A DNA stretch of 64,000 bases from JBEBVQ01 sp037190845. GTDB lineage: Bacteria > Bacteroidota > Bacteroidia > Chitinophagales > Chitinophagaceae. Shown here one piece after another: positions 7,448-14,973 of the stretch; position 1 is the stretch's first letter; the number at the start of each line of letters is the position of its first letter. The notes below the pieces were generated by a model. That model was not told the origin of the DNA. It ran no database searches and saw nothing but the letters and a program-made list of their open reading frames with translations. The position numbers and the translations under genes are program-made. The stretch is from the NCBI GenBank assembly GCA_037190845.1, contig JBBCJI010000003.1, forward strand, positions 248,001 to 312,000, in the 5' to 3' direction.

Positions 7448-7476
7448 TTGGCTAACCAGCTAATTTCCTACCTTTG
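7448..7476 (+). promoter_or_regulatory. yidC promoter (TTG-N18-TACCTTTG)
   Basis: TACCTTTG at 7469-7476 lies 17 bp before the yidC ATG at 7494. A TTG at 7448-7450 sits 18 bp upstream of the box, near the -33 spacing of Bacteroidota promoters. This supports separate transcription of yidC. Confidence 0.55.
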
Positions 7477-7493
7477 CACCTCATTTTGCATTC

Positions 7494-9323
7494 ATGGATC
7501 GTAACTCCGTCATTGGATTCTCTCTATTGGTAGCCCTGCTCATGGGGTATATCATATATAACAATTACTCCCAGAGCCAATACCTGGAACAGAAACGTCA
7601 GCAGGAAATAGCTGACTCTATCGCTTATGCCCGTACCGGTCGCCCGATAACAGTTGCAGACAGCCTAAAAGCTGTTACTGCTGCATCGCCAGACAATATG
7701 CTAAGCGATTCAGTAAACAACAACCTTTCTCCCGCTTTCCACGGTACTGCAGAAACCGTCATTCTGGAAAACAATAAACTGAAGCTGCAGTTTTCCACAA
7801 AAGGCGGATATCCCACAGGGGCGGAAATAAAAGAATATAAAACATCCGACCAGAAACCTCTATACCTGTTCAACGGACCCGAGAACCTGCTGAGTCTCAG
7901 TCTCCCAGTGAATAATGGCGCTGTTGCCACTTCGGATCTCTACTTTACATCAAGGCATATAACAACACCCGAAGGCAGTCAGGCGCTTGAGTTTTTTTCC
8001 GATCTGGGTAACGGACAGGAAGCACGTATTGTATATACCCTGCCCGAGAATGAGTATATGATGCGTTGTGATATACGGCTGACCGGCATGCCGGGACGCA
8101 GTTTCCCGCTCACCTGGCAGACGCAGGCGCTGCATACAGAGCACGATATAACCAATGAGCGTACCAACAGCCAGATTTATTACCAGTTCATTAATAAAGA
8201 TCATGATTACTTCACAATCAGCGAGGAAGATAAAGAAACACTCAACGAGCGTACCCATTGGCTGGGCTTCCGCCTGCATTACTTCAGTACAGCACTGATC
8301 CATGACGACGGATTTACCAAAGTGGATATCGCCACTACCACAAAAACCGGCAGTGACCAGATCGTAGCAAAAAACCGCACCGTATTTGACCTGCCTGTAA
8401 AAGAAGGTGGTAATCAGGACTTCACCTTCGACTGGTATATCGGCCCCAACCATTACAACACACTCAAGTCATATCAGATAGGGCTGGATGATATGGTCCC
8501 CCTGGGCTACGGCATCTTTGCCTTTGTAAAGTATATCAACAAGTGGCTGATCATTCCCGTGTTCGATCTGCTCAGCGGCTTTATCAGCAACTACGGTGTG
8601 ATCATCATGCTGCTGACCGTTTTTATTCGTCTGTTACTTTCCTTCTTTACTTATAAGAGTTACCTGTCATCTGCCAAAATGCGGGTATTGAAACCGGAGA
8701 TTGACGAACTGCGTGCCAAACACGGCGATGATCAACAGCGTTTCGGTATGGAGCAGATGAAGCTCTACCGTTCTGCCGGTGTGAACCCGTTGGGGGGGTG
8801 TCTGCCGATGCTGCTACAGTTGCCGATCCTGTTTGCCATGTTTTATTTCTTCCCGGCAAGTATAGAACTGAGGCAGGAGTCGTTCCTTTGGGCGCACGAT
8901 CTGTCTACCTACGACAGTATCGCAACCATACCGAACATCCCTTTTTTCGGCAGCCATATCAGCTTATTCACCTTGCTGATGACGGCTTCCAGTATGTTCC
9001 TGGCATTATATAACCGGAATATGACACCACAGGATCCGAATAATCCGGTGATGAAATATCTGCCTTTTATCTTCCCGGTGATCCTGATGGGTGTATTCAA
9101 CAAAATGGCAGCGGCGCTGACCTTTTATTACTTCTTCAGCAATATGCTTAGCATTCTTCAACAATTCATCATCCAGAAGTTCATCATTGATGAAAAGAAG
9201 ATCCATGCACAGATCCAGGAGAATAAAAACAAACCTGTGACGCCTTCGAAATGGCAACAGCGTATGGAAGAAATGCAAAAAACCCAGATGGAGCGGGCAA
9301 AACAGAAAACGATAAAGAAGTAA
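7494..9323 (+). CDS. yidC: Membrane protein insertase YidC
   Basis: This 609-residue protein inserts and folds inner-membrane proteins with or without SecYEG. It has an N-terminal anchor (about residues 5-23), a large periplasmic P1 domain (about 60-340) and a C-terminal 60KD_IMP core of several membrane helices from about residue 350. In the core, the segment ending in GGCLPMLLQLPILFAMFYFF is characteristic of the family. The C-terminal tail is basic and rich in Gln and Lys, usual for ribosome contact. It ends just before a perfect palindrome that likely terminates both this gene and the convergent transketolase gene. Confidence 0.95.
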   Translation: MDRNSVIGFSLLVALLMGYIIYNNYSQSQYLEQKRQQEIADSIAYARTGRPITVADSLKAVTAASPDNMLSDSVNNNLSPAFHGTAETVILENNKLKLQFSTKGGYPTGAEIKEYKTSDQKPLYLFNGPENLLSLSLPVNNGAVATSDLYFTSRHITTPEGSQALEFFSDLGNGQEARIVYTLPENEYMMRCDIRLTGMPGRSFPLTWQTQALHTEHDITNERTNSQIYYQFINKDHDYFTISEEDKETLNERTHWLGFRLHYFSTALIHDDGFTKVDIATTTKTGSDQIVAKNRTVFDLPVKEGGNQDFTFDWYIGPNHYNTLKSYQIGLDDMVPLGYGIFAFVKYINKWLIIPVFDLLSGFISNYGVIIMLLTVFIRLLLSFFTYKSYLSSAKMRVLKPEIDELRAKHGDDQQRFGMEQMKLYRSAGVNPLGGCLPMLLQLPILFAMFYFFPASIELRQESFLWAHDLSTYDSIATIPNIPFFGSHISLFTLLMTASSMFLALYNRNMTPQDPNNPVMKYLPFIFPVILMGVFNKMAAALTFYYFFSNMLSILQQFIIQKFIIDEKKIHAQIQENKNKPVTPSKWQQRMEEMQKTQMERAKQKTIKK

Positions 9324-9328
9324 AAAAC

Positions 9329-9364
9329 AATGAGCCAATTAGCTGATCAGCTAATTGGCTCATT
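9329..9364. terminator. Perfect 36-bp palindrome, bidirectional terminator between yidC and the transketolase gene
   Basis: Positions 9329-9364 equal their own reverse complement (AATGAGCCAATTAGCT then its mirror). The stem is 16-18 bp with little or no loop. It stands between convergent genes, five bases after the yidC stop. The AATTAGCTGAT core also appears near 47030, so the terminator seems to be built from a dispersed repeat. Confidence 0.7.
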
Positions 9365-9383
9365 AAAAGAATTATTTAGCGGC

Positions 9384-10343
9384 TTATTTCCTTTTCAGGA
9401 CTTTCTCTACGGCACTGATAATATTATCCTTACCCAGGCCATACTTTTCCAGTAATTCTACAGGCTTGCCACTTTCACCGAACGTATCATTGACAGCAAC
9501 AAATTCCTGCGGAGCAGGGATATGACGCGATAACACCCCCGCAATGCTTTCGCCCAGGCCGCCGTTCACCTGATGTTCTTCGGCAGTAACTACGCATCCC
9601 GTTTTCCGTACAGACCGGATCACCGCTGCTTCATCAAGCGGTTTGATGGTATGCATATTAATCAGCTCTACAGAAATACCTTTTTCGGCAAGCGCCTTTC
9701 CGGCTTCCACTGCATTCCACACAAGGTGGCCACACGCAATGATCGTAACATCCGTCCCTTCAGCAAGCACCTGAGCCTTTCCAATCTCAAAAGGCTGATC
9801 TTCAGGGGTAAAATTGGCCCATTTCGGACGTCCGAAACGGAGATACACCGGACCTTCGTAGTCTGCTATCGCAATAGCTGCTGCTTTGGTCTGATTATAA
9901 TCGCAGGGTACGATCACCGTCATACCAGGCAGCATCTTCATCATGCCGATATCTTCCAGCACCTGGTGTGTAGCGCCGTCTTCGCCGAGCGTAAGGCCTG
10001 CATGTGACGCACATATTTTTACATTCTTGCCACTATACGCTACCGACTGGCGTACCTGATCGTATACACGGGAAGTGGAAAAATTGGCAAAGGTAGTCGT
10101 GTAAGGAATCTTCCCGCCAATTGCCAGCCCCGCAGCCACGCCGATCATATTAGCCTCTGCAATACCGCATTGGATAAAGCGTTCCGGAAATTCTTTAATA
10201 AAGCCGTTCAGCTTCAACGATCCGGCAAGATCTGCAGTGAGTGCTACAACATTGGGATTGCGACGAGCAGCCTCAAGAATGCCGTCCCCAAAGCCGGCGC
10301 GCGTCTCCTTTTCGTTCAGGAGTTGAATATCTGTTATGGACAT
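9384..10343 (-). CDS. Transketolase, C-terminal half (pyrimidine-binding and C-terminal domains)
   Basis: This 319-residue protein corresponds to the second half of transketolase. It contains the Pyr domain with the catalytic glutamate motif CGIAEANMIGVAAG at about residues 58-71, the histidine-bearing ATHQVLEDIGMM loop, and a Transket_C domain from about residue 185. It must pair with an N-terminal subunit that binds the thiamin diphosphate pyrophosphate. That partner is not adjacent: the next gene upstream is a SUI1-like protein. Split transketolases are known in many bacteria and archaea, but there the two halves usually sit together. Together they would transfer two-carbon units in the pentose phosphate pathway. 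Confidence 0.88.
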   Translation of the reverse strand: MSITDIQLLNEKETRAGFGDGILEAARRNPNVVALTADLAGSLKLNGFIKEFPERFIQCGIAEANMIGVAAGLAIGGKIPYTTTFANFSTSRVYDQVRQSVAYSGKNVKICASHAGLTLGEDGATHQVLEDIGMMKMLPGMTVIVPCDYNQTKAAAIAIADYEGPVYLRFGRPKWANFTPEDQPFEIGKAQVLAEGTDVTIIACGHLVWNAVEAGKALAEKGISVELINMHTIKPLDEAAVIRSVRKTGCVVTAEEHQVNGGLGESIAGVLSRHIPAPQEFVAVNDTFGESGKPVELLEKYGLGKDNIISAVEKVLKRK

Positions 10344-10370
10344 GAGATTGGAATCGGTGGCAAAATTAGT

Positions 10371-10718
10371 CTATCCTTTCGTTAAAACATAACCCCATTC
10401 TTTGAGCCAGGTTACTATCTTCTGACGGTAATCTCCCTGTATGATAATCTGCCCGTCCTTCACACTGCCACCAGTACCGCAACGGGTCTTTAACTGCTTT
10501 CCGAGCGCTTCAACATTTTCCGTGCTGCCTGTAAAACCAGACACCAGCGTCACCACCTTACCTGCCCGCTGTTTTGTATCAAGCTTTACCTGCAGCCTCT
10601 GCCTTTCTTTGGGTAAAGTTTCCGGGTGATCATCTTCCGGAAGACTGTTATGGTAATAATCCGGGTTTGTGGAATAAACCAGGCCGCCATTATTACGGCT
10701 CCGTTGTTTTGCCGACAT
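10371..10718 (-). CDS. SUI1/eIF1-family translation factor (YciH-like)
   Basis: This 115-residue protein has a basic, disordered N-terminus (about residues 1-45) and a SUI1 domain. The domain shows the family signature KTRCGTGGSVKDGQIIIQGD followed by a final WLKEWGY helix. Bacterial YciH proteins are homologues of eukaryotic eIF1 and can bind the small ribosomal subunit, but their cellular role is uncertain. The gene ends 27 bp before the transketolase-half start on the same strand, so the two probably form an operon. Length matches YciH. Confidence 0.88.
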   Translation of the reverse strand: MSAKQRSRNNGGLVYSTNPDYYHNSLPEDDHPETLPKERQRLQVKLDTKQRAGKVVTLVSGFTGSTENVEALGKQLKTRCGTGGSVKDGQIIIQGDYRQKIVTWLKEWGYVLTKG

Positions 10719-10915
10719 AATCTTACACTGTTTTAATCGTAAAAATGGTGAATTTTCACGTTATTACCTCCAAAAAAACTGATTGCGTAGCTTAAGAACC
10801 CGTTTAAAATTCAGCTACTTGATGATCTTAACTCCTTAATGGCCTTAATGTTTTTATTTTTCAACATGAAGGGCATGAAAGGATGAAGAACATGAAGATG
10901 GGCGTCTTCAGGATG
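10719..10915. other. Gene-free stretch upstream of the SUI1 gene
   Basis: No open reading frame with family features is seen. The sequence is AT-rich with short GAAGGG/CATGAA repeats (for example GAAGGGCATGAAAGGATGAAG near 10868). It should contain the promoter of the SUI1-transketolase unit, but I did not find a clear TAnnTTTG box. Confidence 0.4.
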
Positions 10916-11284
10916 CTTAGAAGCTGTCTAAAATTAATTTTGATTGGCAAAAAATGATTACAGCCAACCTTCTCTGTCCAGTTCCTGCAACTGTTGTTTT
11001 TATATTGCCCTTTCAGGGCGCAGGGGGAGATTGATTTTGTCTGCGGCCGGGGCGATGCCCCAGGCTAAATGTATCAGAGGCCTTCAGCCTTTAAGTTATC
11101 CGGCCCCACGCAGCCGCGATGCACCGGGTTATAGGTATTAAAGACTTCATCCTTTGGTAGCGTTATAACAACATCGCCCCGCAGGGGCAGCATATATCTA
11201 TTATGCCACACCCTGCACTTTGGCAAAACGGATAACCCTACTGATACACATTATAATCTCTAAGAATCTTAGACAGCTTCTTAG
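10916..11284. mobile_element. 369-bp MITE-like element with 20-bp terminal inverted repeats
   Basis: The left end (10916-10935) is CTTAGAAGCTGTCTAAAATT. The reverse complement of the right end (11265-11284) is CTAAGAAGCTGTCTAAGATT, an 18 of 20 match. The right end also lies inside a second hairpin, ATCTCTAAGAA/TTCTTAGAGAT at 11256-11288. The interior has GGGCGATGCCCC and CAGGGGC words of a type frequent in Bacteroidota repeats. A 65-codon reading frame across it shows no protein features. No transposase gene is present, so the element would be non-autonomous. Confidence 0.6.
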
Positions 11285-11400
11285 AGATCAGTCCCGGCTT
11301 GCCCGTCGCCGCTTACAGCACAATTATTTTTTCGTAAAAATGACCACATCATGTAAAATTTTATGAAACAGTAGTACTTTTAACGTGGAATAATGAGTAC

Positions 11401-12168
11401 ATGAAATACGAAATCAGGCAACTGGGGAAATTTAAATACGTCGAAGAAGGTACAGGAGAACCATTAGTCCTGCTACACGGATTGTTTGGTGCATTAAGCA
11501 ATTTTAAGGATCTCGTTGATCATTTCCGGCATACACACACGGTTGTGATACCGCTGTTACCGTTGTTTGATCTTTCGTTGCTGGATACATCCGTAGGCGG
11601 CCTGGCAAAGCATGTGCAGAAGTTCATAGATGCGCGCGGCTACCCTAAGGTACATTTGCTGGGCAACTCGCTGGGCGGGCATGTGGGCCTGGTATATACC
11701 CTGAGACAGGAGGAGCGGGTAAAAACGATTACGCTTACCGGCAGTTCCGGCCTGTTTGAAAATGGCATGGGCGAAACCTATCCCAAACGCGGCGATTACG
11801 ACTATATCCGGAAAAAGACCGAGCTTACTTTCTATGATCCTGCAGTAGCCACGAAAGAGCTGGTGGACGAAGTATACGGGATCGTAAATAACCGGCTGAA
11901 AGCGCTCAAGATCATTTCGCTGGCCAAATCCGCCATCCGCCATAACCTGGGCAGCGAGCTGAACAGCATACAAACGCCGACGTGCCTGATATGGGGGAAG
12001 AATGATACCATCACACCGCCTATGGTTGCAGAGGAATTTCATACGCTGATACCCAATTCCGAATTACACTGGATTGATAAATGCGGCCATGCGCCGATGA
12101 TGGAAGTACCCGGCGAGTTTAACCGTATTCTGGGTGATTTTCTGGCGCGTCACAAAGAAAAAGAATAA
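11401..12168 (+). CDS. Alpha/beta hydrolase
   Basis: This 255-residue protein has the alpha/beta-hydrolase fold. The oxyanion-hole segment LVLLHGLFGA is at about residues 22-31, the nucleophile elbow GNSLGGH places Ser90, and an acid near WGKNDTITP and a histidine in CGHAPMMEVP complete the triad. It lacks a signal peptide and should be cytoplasmic. The substrate is unknown; small esters or C-C bonded acids are typical for this group. It is followed after 89 bp by the CBS-domain gene in the same direction. Confidence 0.85.
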   Translation: MKYEIRQLGKFKYVEEGTGEPLVLLHGLFGALSNFKDLVDHFRHTHTVVIPLLPLFDLSLLDTSVGGLAKHVQKFIDARGYPKVHLLGNSLGGHVGLVYTLRQEERVKTITLTGSSGLFENGMGETYPKRGDYDYIRKKTELTFYDPAVATKELVDEVYGIVNNRLKALKIISLAKSAIRHNLGSELNSIQTPTCLIWGKNDTITPPMVAEEFHTLIPNSELHWIDKCGHAPMMEVPGEFNRILGDFLARHKEKE

Positions 12169-12257
12169 ACATTTCTTAAAAACGGCATGATAAATAATAT
12201 TCTATCAAATCTGGTGCAGGATTTGTATATAGCTAATAATAAGAAGCGCCAGGCTCC

Positions 12258-12920
12258 ATGCTGATTGAAAAATTAATATCACCCGTTATACCCACCTTAC
12301 TACCTACCGATAGCGGGAGCCGGGCGTTGCACCTGATGGAGGAAAACAATGTTACACATCTGCCGCTGGTCATAGATAAAAAATATACAGCCCTGATACA
12401 GGAGCATGTGCTGATAGACTGGCCTACACCCGAATCTCCTTTAAGCATGGCAGGGTTTCTTGATTACAGACCGGCTGTTTTTGCGTCAGGGCATCCTTTC
12501 GATGCGCTCCGGGTAGCGCATGTACACAACCTGGATATCGTGCCGGTTGTAGATAATGTGAATACCTATCTCGGATCCATTACCCGTAATAACCTGCTCC
12601 ACTTTATCACTGAAAACAGCGGGCTGGATCATCCCGGAGGGATTATTATCCTGGAAATAGCGCCGCGTAATTATTCCCTGGCCGAAATAGCGCGGATATG
12701 TGAAAATGAAGACGTAACGATTATCAGCACACAACTTTATACGGATACCGAAAGCGGTATGCTGCACATCACGCTCAAAACCAACCGCAGCGACCTTAGT
12801 AGCGTCAGCAGCAGCTTTGAACGATACGGCTATGTCATCCGGGAAGTGTTTGGAGCAGCGTTAAACCAGGATCATATGTTGGACCGGTATAAGTTGCTGA
12901 TGAATTACATCAATATATAG
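12258..12920 (+). CDS. CBS-domain protein with probable C-terminal ACT-like domain
   Basis: This 220-residue cytoplasmic protein has two CBS motifs (about residues 1-60 and 70-130, the second containing VAHVHNLDIVPVVDN). From about residue 140 the segment GGIIILEIAPRNYSLAEIARICENE resembles an ACT-type ligand domain as in AcuB proteins. CBS pairs bind adenosine nucleotides and tune partner proteins. The partner here is unknown. The start codon ATG 12258 gives an N-terminus typical for CBS proteins. Confidence 0.75.
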   Translation: MLIEKLISPVIPTLLPTDSGSRALHLMEENNVTHLPLVIDKKYTALIQEHVLIDWPTPESPLSMAGFLDYRPAVFASGHPFDALRVAHVHNLDIVPVVDNVNTYLGSITRNNLLHFITENSGLDHPGGIIILEIAPRNYSLAEIARICENEDVTIISTQLYTDTESGMLHITLKTNRSDLSSVSSSFERYGYVIREVFGAALNQDHMLDRYKLLMNYINI

Positions 12921-13453
12921 TGGTTATCAAGCGAACAGACGTTGTCGTACCTCGACTATTTTCCGGAATAACTGATTGAAATGAACGGCACAACACGTTT
13001 CCTGCAACTACAAAAGCGGGCAATAATCACCACAACCGTTTCCCCAGCTTGTCCTCTGCCCGTACTTATATCACAGTCAACAAATAAAAAATAGGCTAAT
13101 AAAAAATGTTTTGGGCAAGAACGGGAACATGATTTATCATTGAAAATAAACCAATTAAAAAATCATCTTATTTACCAATTAAGACAAGGATATATTTCAT
13201 AAACTATGCCATATAAAGTTTGGCCTCTTTTTTGACTAAGATGTAATAGATTATCGAAGCATGTTGTTTTATATTAATTTATTTATATTTTTATAAGAAG
13301 TAAAAAATTTTTTTATAAAAAACATGTGAAAGCCCAAATTCTAAATTATATTTGTTGCATACCCTGTCCGGTTATCCATTCAAGTAGCCGCTTTTCATAG
13401 TTAGTGTTTTATATATTATCTCTATTACCCAACAAAAAGAAAAGAAAACTTTT
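12921..13453. other. Gene-free AT-rich region upstream of the HU gene
   Basis: No convincing gene is seen. A 37-codon frame near 12981 has no features. From about 13130 the DNA becomes very AT-rich, with A/T runs around 13260-13320. This AT-rich block leads into a TATATTTG box, so the stretch is probably regulatory for the HU gene. Confidence 0.5.
13347..13354 (+). promoter_or_regulatory. -7 box TATATTTG for the HU gene
   Basis: TATATTTG fits TAnnTTTG and would give a 5' leader of roughly 95 nt before the ATG at 13454. No clear -33 element is visible. Confidence 0.45.
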
Positions 13454-13765
13454 ATGAGAAAAGCTGATGTAGTAAGCAGCATTGCTGAAAAAACGGGAGT
13501 ACCCAAAGTGGATATCCTGGTAGCGCTGGAAGCGTTTTTTAAAGAAGTCAAAACTTCACTGGTAGAAGGGGAGCCGGTATATGTACGCGGATTCGGCAGT
13601 TTTATCCTGAAAAAACGGGCTGCCAAAATCGGCCGCAACATCAAGAAAAATGTTGCTGTTGAAATACCCGAACATTACATCCCTGCCTTCAAACCTGCCA
13701 AGGAGTTTGTACAGGCTGTAAAGGAAAGCAATCATAAGCTGACAGAATCCAAGGCGGAAGACTAA
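13454..13765 (+). CDS. HU/IHF-family DNA-binding protein
   Basis: This 103-residue protein is a histone-like HU family member that bends and compacts DNA as a dimer. The N-terminal MRKADVVSSIAEKTGVPK helices, the RGFGSFILKKRAAKIGRN beta-arm signature and the AFKPAKEFVQAVK C-terminal helix are seen. The normal arm motif GRNPxT is replaced by GRNIKKNVAVEIPEHYIPAF, with Ile where Pro-x-Thr is usual, so the arm tip departs from classical HU. The acidic tail KLTESKAED is short. It heads a run of genes (HU, TPR protein, small basic protein, RNase G/E) on the plus strand. Confidence 0.9.
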   Translation: MRKADVVSSIAEKTGVPKVDILVALEAFFKEVKTSLVEGEPVYVRGFGSFILKKRAAKIGRNIKKNVAVEIPEHYIPAFKPAKEFVQAVKESNHKLTESKAED

Positions 13766-13801
13766 TCTCCGTCGTGTAGTTCGCGGCAAGCTGTATTTCG
13801 C

Positions 13802-13809
13802 TATCTTTG
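13802..13809 (+). promoter_or_regulatory. -7 box TATCTTTG for the TPR gene
   Basis: TATCTTTG ends 19 bases before the TTG start at 13829. It supports the TTG as the true start because no ATG follows until well inside the protein. Confidence 0.5.
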
Positions 13810-13828
13810 CAGGGAAACAGGATTTTTC

Positions 13829-14677
13829 TTGCGTACAGTACATTATCTTACACTTGCCGTTTCCATCGGATGCATTGCTTTATTATATCTGGGCGGGAAA
13901 ACCATTCCTCCGGCTAAAAAGGATTCCAATCCTGATATATCCGGAGGAATAGTTTCTACCCATGTACATGTATCCATCTCTTTTGACTCCCTCTTACAAT
14001 CCGCCCGGCAAGCGGTCACAGTCCATGCACTGGAACAGATCGCCACTGTCGAAAAAGAAATAGCTTCCGCCGCTGATTCGCCTGCTATGGTGCCGGCATT
14101 CACACGGATTGCACGTATCTGGCAAGAACATAAACAATTCCCGGTCGCCGCATATTATTACGCAAAAGCCGCAAAGTTGGAAAACTCCGAAAAAAGTCTC
14201 AACTTTGCAGGCCAATTTTTTCTGCAGTTGGTGCAGCACACCCACTCGCATGATATGCAGGTGTGGGTAGCACAACAGGCAATAGATTGTTTCAGGCAGT
14301 CATTGCTGGTCAATCCGGATAACGACACTACCAAACTGGCACTGGCGGCAGGATATATTGAGGGGACCCATGAAACGATGGAAGGCGTACAGGTATTGTT
14401 GGGTATTACTCGTGAAAAACCTGCCCATATACCCGCCAACCTGATGCTTGGCAGGCTTGCGGTGCAGTCCGGCCAGTATGACAAAGCCATTGAACGCTTT
14501 GAAACCATATTGTCTCAGGAACCCGGTAATACTGAAGCCCTGTATTTTATGGCGGAAGCGTATAAAGGAAAAGGGAATAAGGATAAGGCAATTGAGCTTT
14601 TTGAAGCATGTAAAAAATTAGTAAATAAACCTGAATTTACCAGGGATATAGATCAATATATAAATTCATTTAAATAA
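13829..14677 (+). CDS. Membrane-anchored TPR protein
   Basis: This 282-residue protein starts at TTG (MRTVHYLTLAVSIGCIALLYLGG), which gives an N-terminal membrane anchor or signal at residues 5-22. Tetratricopeptide repeats fill the C-terminal half, clearest in AYYYAKAAKLENSEKSLNFA and in the repeat ending TEALYFMAEAYKGKGNKDKAIELFE. It should face the periplasm and mediate protein contacts. No specific function can be assigned. Position between HU and the 31-residue basic protein suggests a conserved housekeeping cluster. Confidence 0.75.
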   Translation: MRTVHYLTLAVSIGCIALLYLGGKTIPPAKKDSNPDISGGIVSTHVHVSISFDSLLQSARQAVTVHALEQIATVEKEIASAADSPAMVPAFTRIARIWQEHKQFPVAAYYYAKAAKLENSEKSLNFAGQFFLQLVQHTHSHDMQVWVAQQAIDCFRQSLLVNPDNDTTKLALAAGYIEGTHETMEGVQVLLGITREKPAHIPANLMLGRLAVQSGQYDKAIERFETILSQEPGNTEALYFMAEAYKGKGNKDKAIELFEACKKLVNKPEFTRDIDQYINSFK

Positions 14678-14695
14678 CAATCAAATTACGGTATT

Positions 14696-14791
14696 ATGCC
14701 TTGTGGTAAGAAAAGGAAACGTCATAAAATCGCTACACACAAACGTAAAAAGCGCCTGAGAAAGAACCGTCATAAGAAGAAAAACAAATAG
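14696..14791 (+). CDS. 31-residue mS38/AURKAIP1-COX24-like basic protein
   Basis: The frame from ATG 14696 to TAG 14791 encodes MPCGKKRKRHKIATHKRKKR and then LRKNRHKKKNK. More than half of the residues are Lys, Arg or His. It matches tiny Bacteroidota proteins annotated as AURKAIP1/COX24 domain proteins, homologous to mitochondrial small-subunit protein mS38 and mycobacterial bS22. The K-R-H-K-x-x-x-H-K-(R/K)-K-K-R-L-R-K-N-R core is the family signature. A ribosomal role is likely by homology. It lies 18 bp after the TPR gene and 183 bp before the RNase G/E gene. Confidence 0.85.
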   Translation: MPCGKKRKRHKIATHKRKKRLRKNRHKKKNK

Positions 14792-14973
14792 CCGGAATCC
14801 GCTGAACATCATCAGCTTCCCGGTCTTCTTCTTATTTATTATTTACGCCGGCATTTTCCTTACACCTTTTGCAACTACAGGCTTTCGCCGGCAAGAGGTG
14901 TAGGGTTTTGTTATTGAGCGGCCGTATTCCCGGATGTTAATATACACCCGGAATCGGATAAAAGACGGTAGCA

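Noticed and set aside
10944..11141. 65-codon reading frame inside the 369-bp repeat element
   Set aside because: It lies within a non-coding repeat, has no start signal and shows only repeat-derived sequence.
12981..13094. 37-codon frame upstream of the HU gene
   Set aside because: Composition is unremarkable and no homology or start signal is evident.
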